Notes under the pieces: model-generated | Told to the model about the DNA's origin: nothing | Seen by the model: only the letters and a program-made list of their open reading frames with translations | Databases searched by the model: none | Source: Natronoglomus mannanivorans | Lineage (GTDB): Archaea > Halobacteriota > Halobacteria > Halobacteriales > Natrialbaceae | Length of the DNA stretch: 64,000 bases | Assembly (NCBI GenBank): GCA_025517485.1 | Contig: JAOPKB010000016.1 | Coordinates: 1-64,000, forward strand | Direction: 5' to 3' | Part shown: piece after piece, positions 43,610-51,593 of the stretch | Layout of the letters: each line of letters begins with the position of its first letter | Numbering within the stretch: the stretch's first letter is position 1 | Made by a program: the position numbers and the translations under genes

Positions 43610-43626
43610 TTGGACACACGTCTATT

Positions 43627-43645
43627 CCACCCGGCAACTGGGTGG
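43627..43645 (+). terminator. Hairpin after the small zinc-finger gene
   Basis: CCACCC-GGCAACT-GGGTGG, a 6-bp stem with a 7-base loop, 18 bases after the stop codon. There is no clear T-run. Confidence 0.3.
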
Positions 43646-43707
43646 CCACGTCGGTCACTTATTGAGTCCCATCAAAAACAATATGAACAGGGACGTTGTA
43701 GCCTCTA

Positions 43708-43716
43708 GGGAGGTGG
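43708..43716 (+). promoter_or_regulatory. Strong Shine-Dalgarno of a leader ORF
   Basis: GGGAGGTGG closely matches the complement of the 16S rRNA 3' end and lies eight bases before ATG 43725. Strong SD sequences are rare in front of haloarchaeal genes, most of which are leaderless. Confidence 0.5.
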
Positions 43717-43724
43717 ATTACTCC

Positions 43725-43781
43725 ATGTTCCATCAGGTCTGTCTTTCCCGCCCACTCCCCACTCGAGGTGACGTTCCGTGA
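43725..43781 (+). CDS. 18-residue leader ORF coupled to the Hsp20-like gene
   Basis: The frame reads MFHQVCLSRPLPTRGDVP and its TGA overlaps the GTG start of the next gene as GTGA. An in-frame ATG at 43683 would give 32 residues. It is preceded by a strong SD, and a second SD for the following gene lies inside it, suggesting translational coupling. No function of the peptide itself is evident. Confidence 0.4.
   Translation: MFHQVCLSRPLPTRGDVP
43766..43772 (+). promoter_or_regulatory. Shine-Dalgarno of the Hsp20-like gene
   Basis: GAGGTGA lies five bases before the GTG at 43778 and within the preceding short ORF. It decides the GTG start of the Hsp20-like protein. Confidence 0.55.
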
Positions 43782-44251
43782 GTCTCAACGACGTTCGCAG
43801 GTCGATCAGTAGCACGATCTATCGACAGGTCGGTCGCGCGAACAGCCGTGTTCAGGAGCATCGATCGCTTCCCGTCGATATTCTCGAGGCCGACGACTCC
43901 TATCTCGTCGTCTTCGATACACCGGGTGTCGAAACCGACGACGTGCAGGTCCGGTATCTCGACGGCAACGTTCGCATTCAGGTCGACCGGTTCCGCGAGT
44001 TCCACGAAGGCTACGAGATGCGGTTTCCCGGCCGTGGACTTGCCCTCGGCGGCGAAGCCGAACTTCCCGACGATGCGGTCGTCGATCCCGACGCCGCGAC
44101 GGCACGGCTGACCGAAATCGGCACGCTCAACATCGAGATTCCGAAAGAAGAGCCACTCGAGGATACAGCGGACGATTCGGGTTCGGAATCGAGACTGGAA
44201 TCACGTTCGGAAACGGAGACGGAAACAGAACAGATTGCGATCGACGACTGA
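43778..44251 (+). CDS. Hsp20/alpha-crystallin-like protein
   Basis: A 157-residue small-heat-shock-like protein. The alpha-crystallin core reads LPVDILEADDSYLVVFDTPG, VETDDVQVRYLDGNVRIQVD, RFREFHEGYEMRFPGRGLAL and ends with GTLNIEIPKEEP. The last motif is the IxI/V type C-terminal anchor (IEI). A Ser/Glu repeat tail (SETETETEQ) follows. It is probably an ATP-independent holdase. It starts with GTG and has a strong SD inside an upstream 18-residue ORF whose stop overlaps the start. Confidence 0.85.
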   Translation: MSLNDVRRSISSTIYRQVGRANSRVQEHRSLPVDILEADDSYLVVFDTPGVETDDVQVRYLDGNVRIQVDRFREFHEGYEMRFPGRGLALGGEAELPDDAVVDPDAATARLTEIGTLNIEIPKEEPLEDTADDSGSESRLESRSETETETEQIAIDD

Positions 44252-44298
44252 TCGGACGCTCTCGTCGTCTCTGTCTTCGTCTCTTTCTCGACCACTTT

Positions 44299-45546
44299 TC
44301 ACGCGAAATCGCGTTCGTCCACCGTCATTCCCTCCACGATTTCGAACGTCTCGTCGCCGTCGAACCGAGTTGGATCGAACGCCTCGAGTGCCGTCTCGGC
44401 ACCGGATTCCGTTTTCGGGAGTCCGAGAATCTGCCCGGCGACTCGCTCGCCGATCGCGGGTGCACGCATGAACCCGTGGCCGTGGAACCCGGTCGCGACG
44501 TAGATCCCGTCCGCGAGTTCGCCGACCAGTGGGTCGCGGTCGGGTGTGGCCGTACAGAGGCCCGCCCACGAGCGGTCGATAGCTGACGTCGACGAGTCGA
44601 GGTCTGGGAACCGGTGGACGACGCGGTCGGCGAGTCCCGCCGCAAACCCGTCGTCGGCGTTTCGGTCCCACTCGTCGGGATCGGCTTCGATTTCCTCCGT
44701 CCCGTCGCCGGCGAGCACGCCGTCGGGGTGGGGGCGGACGTAGAACTCCCCGGTCGCGTCGTAACACATCGGCTCGGTGAGATCGCCCGCAGCTACGAGC
44801 GCCTGCACGCGATACGGTTTCATCGCGATCGAAAGGCCGGCCGTCTCGAGGACGCGTCTCGAGTGAGCACCCGCCGCGACGAGGACGGCGTCAACCGCGT
44901 GCGCCTGATCTGGGTCGTCGACAGGGACGACCCGCGGTGGATCGGTTCTGATTTCGACGGGCGTCTTCGTCTCGAGTGTCGCGCCGGCACCGTTCGCGGC
45001 GGCGGCGAGACAGGCCGTGTACTGGGCCGGGTCGGTGTATCCCGCTGCACCGGCGATTCCCGCGACGGCGACGTCGTCGGTCCGCAGCGACGGGAAGCGA
45101 TCGGCCAACTCCTCGGCGTCCATTTCGAAGGCGATCACGCCGTGGTCTTGCATTCGCGACACCTGCTCACGGATCGCGTCGGCGTGACGGTCGTCACCTT
45201 CGCGGGCGAGCCAAACGTAGGGACACTCGACGAACGGAAACGTCTCGTCGCCCGACAGATCGCGGAACCGCTCGATCGCATCGCCCGCGATCTCGGCGTC
45301 GAGCCCGTCGGCGAACGCGTCGTAACAGATCCCCGCCGCGCGGCCGCTCGAGCCGCTGGCGATCGACCCGCGATCGTACAGCGTCACGTCGGTGCCCTGC
45401 CGGGCGAGATCGTAGGCCGCCGTCGCGCCGACCGCGCCGCCGCCGACGACGGCAACCTCGAGGCCAGCGCCGGGTTGCTGGAAAGCGTCGGCACCGACGG
45501 CGAGTTCGGGATCGGAGTCGTCGGTCACGATATCGTCTTCGCTCAT
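44299..45546 (-). CDS. FAD-dependent oxidoreductase (DAO family)
   Basis: A 415-residue flavoprotein of the D-amino-acid oxidase/glycine oxidase/sarcosine oxidase group. The dinucleotide-binding motif is VAVVGGGAVGATAAYDLARQ near residue 30, followed by DVTLYDRGSIASGSSGRAAG. The C-terminal substrate domain includes SWAGLCTATPDRDPLVGE and GIYVATGFHGHGFMRAPAIG. The substrate is unknown; imino or secondary amino acids are likely for the family. The next gene upstream on the strand, at 45675-46478, is a haloarchaeal orphan. Confidence 0.9.
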   Translation of the reverse strand: MSEDDIVTDDSDPELAVGADAFQQPGAGLEVAVVGGGAVGATAAYDLARQGTDVTLYDRGSIASGSSGRAAGICYDAFADGLDAEIAGDAIERFRDLSGDETFPFVECPYVWLAREGDDRHADAIREQVSRMQDHGVIAFEMDAEELADRFPSLRTDDVAVAGIAGAAGYTDPAQYTACLAAAANGAGATLETKTPVEIRTDPPRVVPVDDPDQAHAVDAVLVAAGAHSRRVLETAGLSIAMKPYRVQALVAAGDLTEPMCYDATGEFYVRPHPDGVLAGDGTEEIEADPDEWDRNADDGFAAGLADRVVHRFPDLDSSTSAIDRSWAGLCTATPDRDPLVGELADGIYVATGFHGHGFMRAPAIGERVAGQILGLPKTESGAETALEAFDPTRFDGDETFEIVEGMTVDERDFA

Positions 45547-45674
45547 CGGTGATCACCCGTTCTCTCACACTCACACTCACACGCGTGTACCCGCTCGTCC
45601 TCACCACGCAGTCTCATAGAATGCTGTGCGAACGGGGACCACTTACGTGTGGGTGGTTCGACGAATCGTCGAAC

Positions 45675-46478
45675 TCACTCGAGCAGTTCGTCGAGGCCGC
45701 GGGCCGGATAGCCGACGACCGTCGTCGCACCGGCCGTCCGGAGTTCGTCGATGCGCTCGCGAACCGCGGATTCGGTACCGACGAGCGCGTAGTCGCTGGC
45801 CGCCTCGAGCAACACTTCACGCGTGCGACCGGTGGCACTCGAGTCGGTCGCTTCCTCGGGGTCTGGCAGCGCCTCCGCGACCGGACGACGTCGAGCGACG
45901 TAGCCGCCGACCGCGTCGAGGACGGCGTCGGGGTCGTCGGTGAGCACCGTCGGCGCGTAGACCGCGATATCGCCGTCGAAGCCCGCCGTTCGGAGCGCGT
46001 GCAGTGTGCGCTCGGTCGACCGCGTGAGCAGATCGTACTGGGTCGCGCCGGTCGCCATCGCGATCCGTTCGACGCTCTCGGTGCCGACCCAGGCGTCGGG
46101 GGCCGACTCGAGGGCGGCACCGAGTCGGGGAGCGATGGCTCGTCGCTGTTCTTCCGAGGAGAGATACGCCGGATGTCCCGCGACGAGGACGCGACCGACG
46201 CCGTCGGGTAGGGACTCGAGCAGCGAGTCGTCGCCGAGTGGATCGAAGCCGTCGGCGCGCACCGGCGTCGTCAGCCGAACCGCCGTGTTCGATTCGGCGG
46301 TCAGCGCCGTCAGCGTCTCGGCGTCGGGGAGGTGTTCGCGACCCTCGTAGTCGATCGCGAGGGTGTCGACTGGGGTATCGGTTACCCTCGAGACGTCACA
46401 CTCGGCCGGTTTGATGGCGATCGCGTCGAGGCCGATACGCGAACGGAGGGGTGGATGTCTATGTGTACGTGTACTCAC
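45675..46478 (-). CDS. Haloarchaeal TIM-barrel-like protein, luciferase-like family related
   Basis: A 267-residue protein starting with GTG. It reads GLDAIAIKPAECDVSRVTD, TLAIDYEGREHLPDAETL, TTPVRADGFDPLGDD, VLVAGHPAYLSSEEQRRAIA, DAWVGTESVERIAMATGATQ and YALVGTESAVRERIDELRTA with GATTVVGYPARGLDELLE. The C-terminal 'TESAVRERIDELRTAGA' pattern is the one found at the end of LLM-class flavin monooxygenases, but the N-terminal flavin site is not typical. I believe it corresponds to a haloarchaea-only family. The cofactor and reaction are unknown. It lies upstream of the FAD oxidoreductase on the same strand. Confidence 0.7.
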   Translation of the reverse strand: MSTRTHRHPPLRSRIGLDAIAIKPAECDVSRVTDTPVDTLAIDYEGREHLPDAETLTALTAESNTAVRLTTPVRADGFDPLGDDSLLESLPDGVGRVLVAGHPAYLSSEEQRRAIAPRLGAALESAPDAWVGTESVERIAMATGATQYDLLTRSTERTLHALRTAGFDGDIAVYAPTVLTDDPDAVLDAVGGYVARRRPVAEALPDPEEATDSSATGRTREVLLEAASDYALVGTESAVRERIDELRTAGATTVVGYPARGLDELLE

Positions 46479-46640
46479 TGGTGATCACCTCCCAGCACGG
46501 AGAGCTAGAAACGTCGCGGAACTCGATCCATCGTCTGTGCGACCATACGATGCCTGTGGCAGGTGGGCGCAAAAAGGTGACGTTTCGATCAGTACTGGAC
46601 GAACGTGTCCACCGGTCGATTTCGATCGATCGTCCCAGGG

Positions 46641-46648
46641 TTTATATC
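46641..46648 (+). promoter_or_regulatory. TATA box of the 60-residue membrane protein gene
   Basis: The box tttatatc is centred 38 bases before the ATG at 46682, predicting a start near 46671 and an 11-base leader. Confidence 0.5.
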
Positions 46649-46681
46649 GTGACCGTTCGAATCGGAATCAGAACATAGATC

Positions 46682-46864
46682 ATGGACGACAACCTCGCAC
46701 GATGTGCCGTGTTGACGATCGTCGCGTTGCTGGTCATGGAGTGGGAAACGATTCTGGAACCGATGGGAACTGCGGTGATCATCGGCTTCGCCCTGACGCT
46801 GGTCTGGGCCGGTGCCGAGTGGTTCTGGTACGGCTACCGATCGGAGACGGAAGCGACCGCCTGA
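46682..46864 (+). CDS. 60-residue two-helix membrane protein
   Basis: A small protein with two hydrophobic segments: ARCAVLTIVALLVMEW and AVIIGFALTLVWAGAEWFWY. It is preceded by a good TATA box at 46641-46648. No family is recognised. It sits between the luciferase-like orphan (divergent) and the Nudix gene (convergent). Confidence 0.6.
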   Translation: MDDNLARCAVLTIVALLVMEWETILEPMGTAVIIGFALTLVWAGAEWFWYGYRSETEATA

Positions 46865-46916
46865 ACCGTCGCTGTTGGCCCGTTCCGATCGTTTCTCGAG
46901 TCTCGGCGTTCACCGT

Positions 46917-47582
46917 TCAGTACTGCGACCGATCGACACGCTCGGGCGCCTCGAAGTCGGTCGTCAACTCGAGTAGTTGCACTAGAATTCGACCGGTCGC
47001 CCCCCAGACGGTGTAGCCGTCGACGTGGAAGTAGTGGATGACGATGTCGCCGTAGTGGGGATGCGATCGGCGATCGTACTCGTAGTTTTCCGGATCGAGC
47101 AGTCCCGAAACGGGGAGACAGACGATCTCGGCGACCTCCTGTTCGTCGGGAACGTACTCCCGGTCGGGAATCCGTGCGACGAAGGGGGTAACAGCGTACT
47201 CGGTGACGGTCCGGATGTCGTCGAGTTGGCCGACGACATCCACCTCCTCGTGCTCGAGTCCGATCTCCTCGTAGGCCTCGCGGAGGGCGGTGTCGAGGAT
47301 GGTCTCGTCTTGGCGTTCCGCGCCGCCACCGGGAAAACTCATCTGGCCGGGGTGTTCGCCGAGGTGCTCGGCACGTTTGGTGACGAGGAGGTAGTGGTCG
47401 CCGTCCCGCTCGACGATCGGGGCGAGGACGCCCGCGTCGTAGGTCTGGTCGTCGATCTCGGTCGGGGTGTGGGCGGCGACTGACTCGAGGTGCATTCGTG
47501 TCACAGATTTTTGAGGGGTGTCGGCCGAGCTGTCTCGGTCGGTGGGCAGGTCACGACCGTGCTCGTCGTCGTTCGCGTTCAT
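46917..47582 (-). CDS. Nudix hydrolase, CoA pyrophosphatase-like
   Basis: A 221-residue Nudix protein. The Nudix box is intact: GGGAERQDETILDTALREAY followed by EEIGLE. The preceding LLVTKRAEHLGEHPGQMSFP matches the CoA-diphosphatase (NudL-type) signature with HPGQMSFPGG. PDEQEVAEIVCLPVSGLLDP and VWGATGRILVQLL follow, also typical. The likely role is hydrolysis of CoA or acyl-CoA to phosphopantetheine. The first 30 residues are acidic and probably disordered. The region upstream (47583-47671) is a CGTTCAC-rich simple repeat. Confidence 0.88.
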   Translation of the reverse strand: MNANDDEHGRDLPTDRDSSADTPQKSVTRMHLESVAAHTPTEIDDQTYDAGVLAPIVERDGDHYLLVTKRAEHLGEHPGQMSFPGGGAERQDETILDTALREAYEEIGLEHEEVDVVGQLDDIRTVTEYAVTPFVARIPDREYVPDEQEVAEIVCLPVSGLLDPENYEYDRRSHPHYGDIVIHYFHVDGYTVWGATGRILVQLLELTTDFEAPERVDRSQY

Positions 47583-47671
47583 CGGTATTCGCGTTCACTC
47601 TCTGCGTTCTCACACTCTCGTTCACGTTCACCGTTCACCGTTCACACTCACACCCGTGTTCGCGACCCTCC
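47583..47671. repeat. CGTTCAC-type low-complexity intergenic repeat
   Basis: The 89 bases between two minus-strand genes are dominated by short units such as CGTTCAC, GTTCACC and CTCACAC, in near-tandem order around 47623-47652. No gene is visible in it. Confidence 0.5.
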
Positions 47672-48175
47672 TCACTCGGCCTCGAGCGCTGCATCCAGTC
47701 GCTCTCGCTCTGGGGTCAGATCGACCGGCGCCCACGCCTCGAGGTCGTAGCTCACGTCGAGGAGGTCGTCGATGCGGTCGTCGTCGTCGGCGTCGATCGC
47801 GTTCGCAGCGTCTCTGGCGAAGCGGTCGTGGGCCTGATCGCCGAGGACGTCGCGATCGAGCCTCCGCGAGCGAGGCTCGATATCGAGGATGTGTGGGAGG
47901 TCTTCTGCGGCCGTCGGCACCGACGGGAACGCCGTCGGGCCGGCGACGAAGAGTGCGGTGTCGTCTGCGTCACCGTCGAGTACGTCGCTTCCCTCGTATC
48001 GGATCAGTGCGAACGACGTCAGGGCGTCCTCGAGGGTATCCTCGAGAGCGGCTTCGTCGACCGACCCGCCGTCCTCCCGAAAGGCGGCCTCCGAGAGTGC
48101 GCGCTCGAGCTCCGTGCGGGTCAGCCCGCCGAAGAGGTCGACGATGCCGGCGAGTTCGTCGACGGTTACGTCCAT
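47672..48175 (-). CDS. Haloarchaeal orphan protein of 167 residues
   Basis: An acidic protein reading MDVTVDELAGIVDLFGGLTR, TELERALSEAAFREDGGSVD, then ALFVAGPTAFPSVPTAAED and LPHILDIEPRSRRLDRDVLG, ending IDDLLDVSYDLEAWAPVDL. It has no membrane segment. The N-terminal LxxLxxALSE pattern suggests helical repeats. I recognise the style of a conserved haloarchaeal family (possibly DUF7109) but no function. The start at 48175 fits the sequence; the longer frame is Arg/Ser-rich. Confidence 0.7.
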   Translation of the reverse strand: MDVTVDELAGIVDLFGGLTRTELERALSEAAFREDGGSVDEAALEDTLEDALTSFALIRYEGSDVLDGDADDTALFVAGPTAFPSVPTAAEDLPHILDIEPRSRRLDRDVLGDQAHDRFARDAANAIDADDDDRIDDLLDVSYDLEAWAPVDLTPERERLDAALEAE

Positions 48176-48218
48176 GCGACGGGAAACGGGTCGGGGCCAG
48201 ATTATACTGTCGCTGTTG

Positions 48219-48464
48219 GTGGGTGTGGGACTCGTCCGGACGTCCCGCAGATCCGTTTCACTGATCGACAGCCGATTGGGCAGCGAGCGGCGACACCGAG
48301 ACCAGCCGGTCGATCGGGTGCCTCGAGGTGACGAAACTCGGACACTGCTCGAGTTGGCCAGACGGTTCAAACTCGACTTGGAGGTGAGCGACGTCCTAGA
48401 GCAGAGTATACTCGAGATGGAGAACGCGATCGAGACGGGCCAGAAGTTGACGGCGGGGTACTAG
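48219..48464 (+). CDS. Possible small protein with a helical C terminus
   Basis: One plus-strand frame ends in a protein-like segment: TRTLLELARRFKLDLEVSDV then LEQSILEMENAIETGQKLT. Codon use in this part looks coding. A box attatact at 48201-48208 lies upstream, and GTG codons at 48219, 48225 and 48318 are possible starts; the first half (RTSRRSVSLIDSRLGSERR) is basic and less convincing. It may be a real short regulator-like protein or the remnant of a longer gene. Confidence 0.4.
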   Translation: MGVGLVRTSRRSVSLIDSRLGSERRHRDQPVDRVPRGDETRTLLELARRFKLDLEVSDVLEQSILEMENAIETGQKLTAGY

Positions 48465-48525
48465 AGGGATCGGTGAGCGAATTCGGTCGGTAGCGGTGAC
48501 GGATCTCTCAGTGTTGTCACCACGA

Positions 48526-49740
48526 TCAGTCGTTCGCACCGGCGGGAAGCCGACCGGCCGTCGAGAGCACCCAGAGGACGGCGACGGTCCCAAGGAGAAT
48601 CACAACGAATCCCTGGAAGACCGCGTCGAATTCGACGCCGAAATCGACGAGACTTCCGACGAGGTAGGGACCGACCGCGTGGAAGGGCATCATCGTGGCG
48701 CTGAAGATGGCGTAGCCGCTGCCGCGGTGGTCGTCCGACAGCGAGGCCAGGACGTAGGTGTCCGAGACGGGAAAGAGTCCGTGGATGACGAACCCCGTCA
48801 CCGCGCTCACGACGATCACGCCGAGCAGCGAGTCGACGACGGTGAGCGCGAACAGACAGACGGCGAACCCGGCGGTGATCGCGAGCAAGAGCGGGACGAA
48901 CGGGAGGCGATCGGCGAGATTTCCGGTGAACCAGAACGCGGGGATGCCGGTCGCGAACATGACGGTCAACAGGGTCAGGGCGATACCCTCGGAGATTCCC
49001 TTCGTCTCCACGAGGTAGGTCCCGTACAGGTTGAACAGACCGTTCCAGACAAGTCCGATGAACCCGACCAGCGCGACCGCCGTCACGATGAGCCGCCAGT
49101 TCGCCTCGAACGCGACCCGCAGTTTGCGGTCCGTCCCGCCGGCGTCGGGAAGCGTCGTCCGTCTGGCCAACACGTAAAAGACGGCCGTCGAGACGGCCGT
49201 GATCAGGGCGATCAGCAGGAAGATGACGCGCCAACCGGCCAGCGGCCACACCGTAACCGCGAGGACGAGTCCGACGACGACTGGCGCCAGTACCGCGGCG
49301 GTCTGGGCCGCGACGCCGTGAATCCCGATCACCTGGCCGACCCGCTCCGGAAACAGCTCGCTCACCAGCGGGCTCGCCGCGACGAAGTAGATGCCGCTGG
49401 CGACTCCCATGAGTAACGCACCGACGTACAACATCTCGAGAGACTGGGCGCTGGCCGCGAACACCGACGAGCCGGCCAGGACGATGCCGCTCCAGCAGAC
49501 GAGGGTGTGACGGGGAAACTTCGTGAGCAGGTAGCCGGTCGGCAGGCGGGGGACGGTACTCCCGACCCAGGCCAGCGTAGCCAGCAACCCGATCTCGGCC
49601 GTACTGGCGGCGAAGATCCCACGGAACGGCTCGAGCAACGGTGCGTAGACGAGCCGACCGAGGTTGACGAGGAACACCAGCGTACACAGCGAGCCGAACA
49701 CTTTGGTTCGCCCGTCGATGCCTCGAGTCCCCATCTTCAT
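48526..49740 (-). CDS. MFS transporter
   Basis: A 404-residue secondary transporter with 12 predicted helices. The loop between helices 2 and 3 reads PRLPTGYLLTKFPRH, a variant of the MFS GxLaDrxGrk motif, and the equivalent in the second half is FTGNLADRLPFVP. Helix 1 begins FGSLCTLVFLVNLGRLVYAP and helix 4 is ALLMGVASGIYFVAASPLV. The substrate cannot be inferred. The gene stands alone, and its start region faces the HVO_0758-like zinc finger. Confidence 0.88.
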   Translation of the reverse strand: MKMGTRGIDGRTKVFGSLCTLVFLVNLGRLVYAPLLEPFRGIFAASTAEIGLLATLAWVGSTVPRLPTGYLLTKFPRHTLVCWSGIVLAGSSVFAASAQSLEMLYVGALLMGVASGIYFVAASPLVSELFPERVGQVIGIHGVAAQTAAVLAPVVVGLVLAVTVWPLAGWRVIFLLIALITAVSTAVFYVLARRTTLPDAGGTDRKLRVAFEANWRLIVTAVALVGFIGLVWNGLFNLYGTYLVETKGISEGIALTLLTVMFATGIPAFWFTGNLADRLPFVPLLLAITAGFAVCLFALTVVDSLLGVIVVSAVTGFVIHGLFPVSDTYVLASLSDDHRGSGYAIFSATMMPFHAVGPYLVGSLVDFGVEFDAVFQGFVVILLGTVAVLWVLSTAGRLPAGAND

Positions 49741-49858
49741 GGGCCGTCTTTCACGCGACCGGCTTCAACGCTTTCGAATCGAAATAGGTTCGACTGGGGA
49801 AGACGGACCCGACAATCGACCCCTGTCTTTTTCTCCCCCACCTTCGTAGGGGGCGAAC

Positions 49859-50029
49859 ATGAAATCAGTCCGGAAGGCCCTTCGAGATGGAGAACTCGAC
49901 AAGGACACCTACGAGCGGGTCACCTGTGCCGAGTGTGGCAAGACACTGAAGACGAAAAACGACCCGGACACGATCACGACTGTCCGGACCTGTCCCGACT
50001 GCGGTGAGGAGTGGAAGGAACTGCGCTAG
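49859..50029 (+). CDS. HVO_0758-family small zinc-finger protein
   Basis: A 56-residue protein: MKSVRKALRDGELDKDTYER, then VTCAECGKTLKTKNDPDTIT and TVRTCPDCGEEWKELR. Two Cys pairs (CAEC and CPDC) form a zinc knuckle. The sequence matches my recollection of the HVO_0758 family, a conserved haloarchaeal micro-protein of unknown role. It converges with the aldo/keto reductase, with only four bases between the stops. Confidence 0.82.
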   Translation: MKSVRKALRDGELDKDTYERVTCAECGKTLKTKNDPDTITTVRTCPDCGEEWKELR

Positions 50030-50033
50030 TCGG

Positions 50034-51122
50034 CTACTCGAAGACTGCGTCGAACGCCTCGGCCCCCAACGGGTCGTACTCGCAGGCGGTGACGTTCTCC
50101 GCGACGTGCGCCGGATCACTCATTCCGACCAGTGACGACGTTACACCCGGCGCCGACCGCGCGAAGTTGATCGAACGCTGGACTGTCGTCTCACCGTTCA
50201 GTCGCGCCGCGACGTCCTCGGGCAGCTCTCGAGCGAGATCGCCCTGTGCGATGCTCGCACTCGTGAAGACGTTCAGTCCGGCGTCGGCGGCGAACCAGAG
50301 CGCGGATTTGGCGCCGGTCGGCGTGTCGTGGGCGTCGACCGTGAACGCGTCCGCCATCGCGACGTTGAACGGAAGCTGGATCGCCCGGAAGTGCGTGCCG
50401 CCGGTTCCGGCTTCCTTTGCAGCGGCGCGAGCGCGCTCGACGACGGTCGGTAGCGACAGATACGAGGGATGGTCCTGGGGCACGCGGAAGGCGTCCCACG
50501 TCGCCACGCCGTAGTGGCCGATATCGCCCGCAGCGGCGCGCTCCTCGAGTCTGACGAACGTCTCCTCGAGCTGATCGTAGACCTCCTCTCGGGTGTTCTC
50601 GCGAAGCTGCGTTTCGGGATTGTGGACGTAGTAGAGGTCGATCGCCTCGAGATCGAGGTTCACGAGCGAGCGCTCGAGCTGGTCTTCGATGTACTCGGGA
50701 GCGATGCAGTGACTGCCCATCACGAGGTCCTCTCGGTCGACGAGTCCGGTGTCGACGTACTCCTCCTTGACGTACCGGCCGGGATCGTCGGGTCGCTCGC
50801 CGTCGAAGGGGACGAACCCGCCCTTGGTCGCGACGAGGACGGCGTCCCGGTCGACGTCGCTGGCCTCGAGTGCGCGACCGATCACGCGCTCGCTGCGCTG
50901 ACAGCGGTAGTTGATCGCCGTGTCGAGGACGTTACAGCCGCTCTCGAGGGCCGCGAGGATCGCGTCCTCGTAGCCGTCGTCGACGGCGTCGGAGGGCTCT
51001 CCGAGGTAGGTACCGAGGCCGAGACTCGAGACGAGGCCGTCGCCGTACCGTCGGTAGTGGGTTCGGCCGAAGGAGTCGTGGTGAGCGTTGCGATAGTCCC
51101 ACGTCGCAGGACCGGTTGCCAT
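50034..51122 (-). CDS. Aldo/keto reductase
   Basis: A 362-residue NADPH-dependent oxidoreductase. The catalytic tetrad is visible: D and Y in NVLDTAINYRCQRSERVIG, K in VLVATKGGFVP and H in IDLYYVHNPETQ. The C-terminal cofactor loop includes INFARSAPGVTSSLVGMSDP. A family insertion of about 40 residues carries the RPDDPGRYVKEEYVDTGLVD segment. The substrate is unknown. A box gttttagcg about 26 bases upstream of the ATG supports the start. Confidence 0.9.
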   Translation of the reverse strand: MATGPATWDYRNAHHDSFGRTHYRRYGDGLVSSLGLGTYLGEPSDAVDDGYEDAILAALESGCNVLDTAINYRCQRSERVIGRALEASDVDRDAVLVATKGGFVPFDGERPDDPGRYVKEEYVDTGLVDREDLVMGSHCIAPEYIEDQLERSLVNLDLEAIDLYYVHNPETQLRENTREEVYDQLEETFVRLEERAAAGDIGHYGVATWDAFRVPQDHPSYLSLPTVVERARAAAKEAGTGGTHFRAIQLPFNVAMADAFTVDAHDTPTGAKSALWFAADAGLNVFTSASIAQGDLARELPEDVAARLNGETTVQRSINFARSAPGVTSSLVGMSDPAHVAENVTACEYDPLGAEAFDAVFE

Positions 51123-51593
51123 GGATGGCCGTAGGAGCGTCAGCGCTAAAACAGGGACGATACGCTCTGTCGGTCGGCGGTGGGCGGTTAGCGGCCGTCT
51201 GTCGGCTATCTACTGTTGCCTGTCGGCTGCCGTTTACCGTCTCTCCGATGCTCGGTCTCCGAAACGAGTGTAGGGTGCCTCGCCCGGCACGCCCGACTCC
51301 GCGGAGTCCTCTGACACGTCCTGCACCTACCGTCAGTGATGGCCCGATCGACCGTACCCGCTCCGATGACGACACGGATTCACGGACGCCACCACCGTGA
51401 AGATATTATTTCGCACCGTACTTAATTTTTACCTCTTCTCAACTCTGGGAATTTAGTCGCGGATCGACCTTCGGCCCGATCACGGACGATTCACGACGTC
51501 GTCGGGACCGATCGAGGCTCGAGCTACTGACTCGTCTCGAGAATCTGTGAACGGGACACGGTGAAAACAGCAGAGACGTGAGACCGTCCCGGC
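51123..51593. other. Intergenic region, no gene seen
   Basis: About 470 bases between two minus-strand genes. Frames here are short and Arg/Pro/Ser-rich. The stretch 51400-51455 is unusually A/T-rich (including cttaatttttacc), possibly a promoter for an undetected small RNA or only a spacer. No structure convincing enough to name was found. Confidence 0.5.

Noticed and set aside
47583..47671. Possible CRISPR-like repeats
   Set aside because: The units are short, degenerate and directly adjacent, without spacers of constant length; no cas gene is present.
47498..48331. Long plus-strand frame over the Nudix start region and the 167-residue gene
   Set aside because: Explained by low-complexity CGTTCAC repeats and the antisense of a real gene.
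51116..51400. 94-codon plus-strand frame in the 51 kb gap
   Set aside because: Pro/Arg-rich with no homology pattern; overlaps the aldo/keto reductase promoter.
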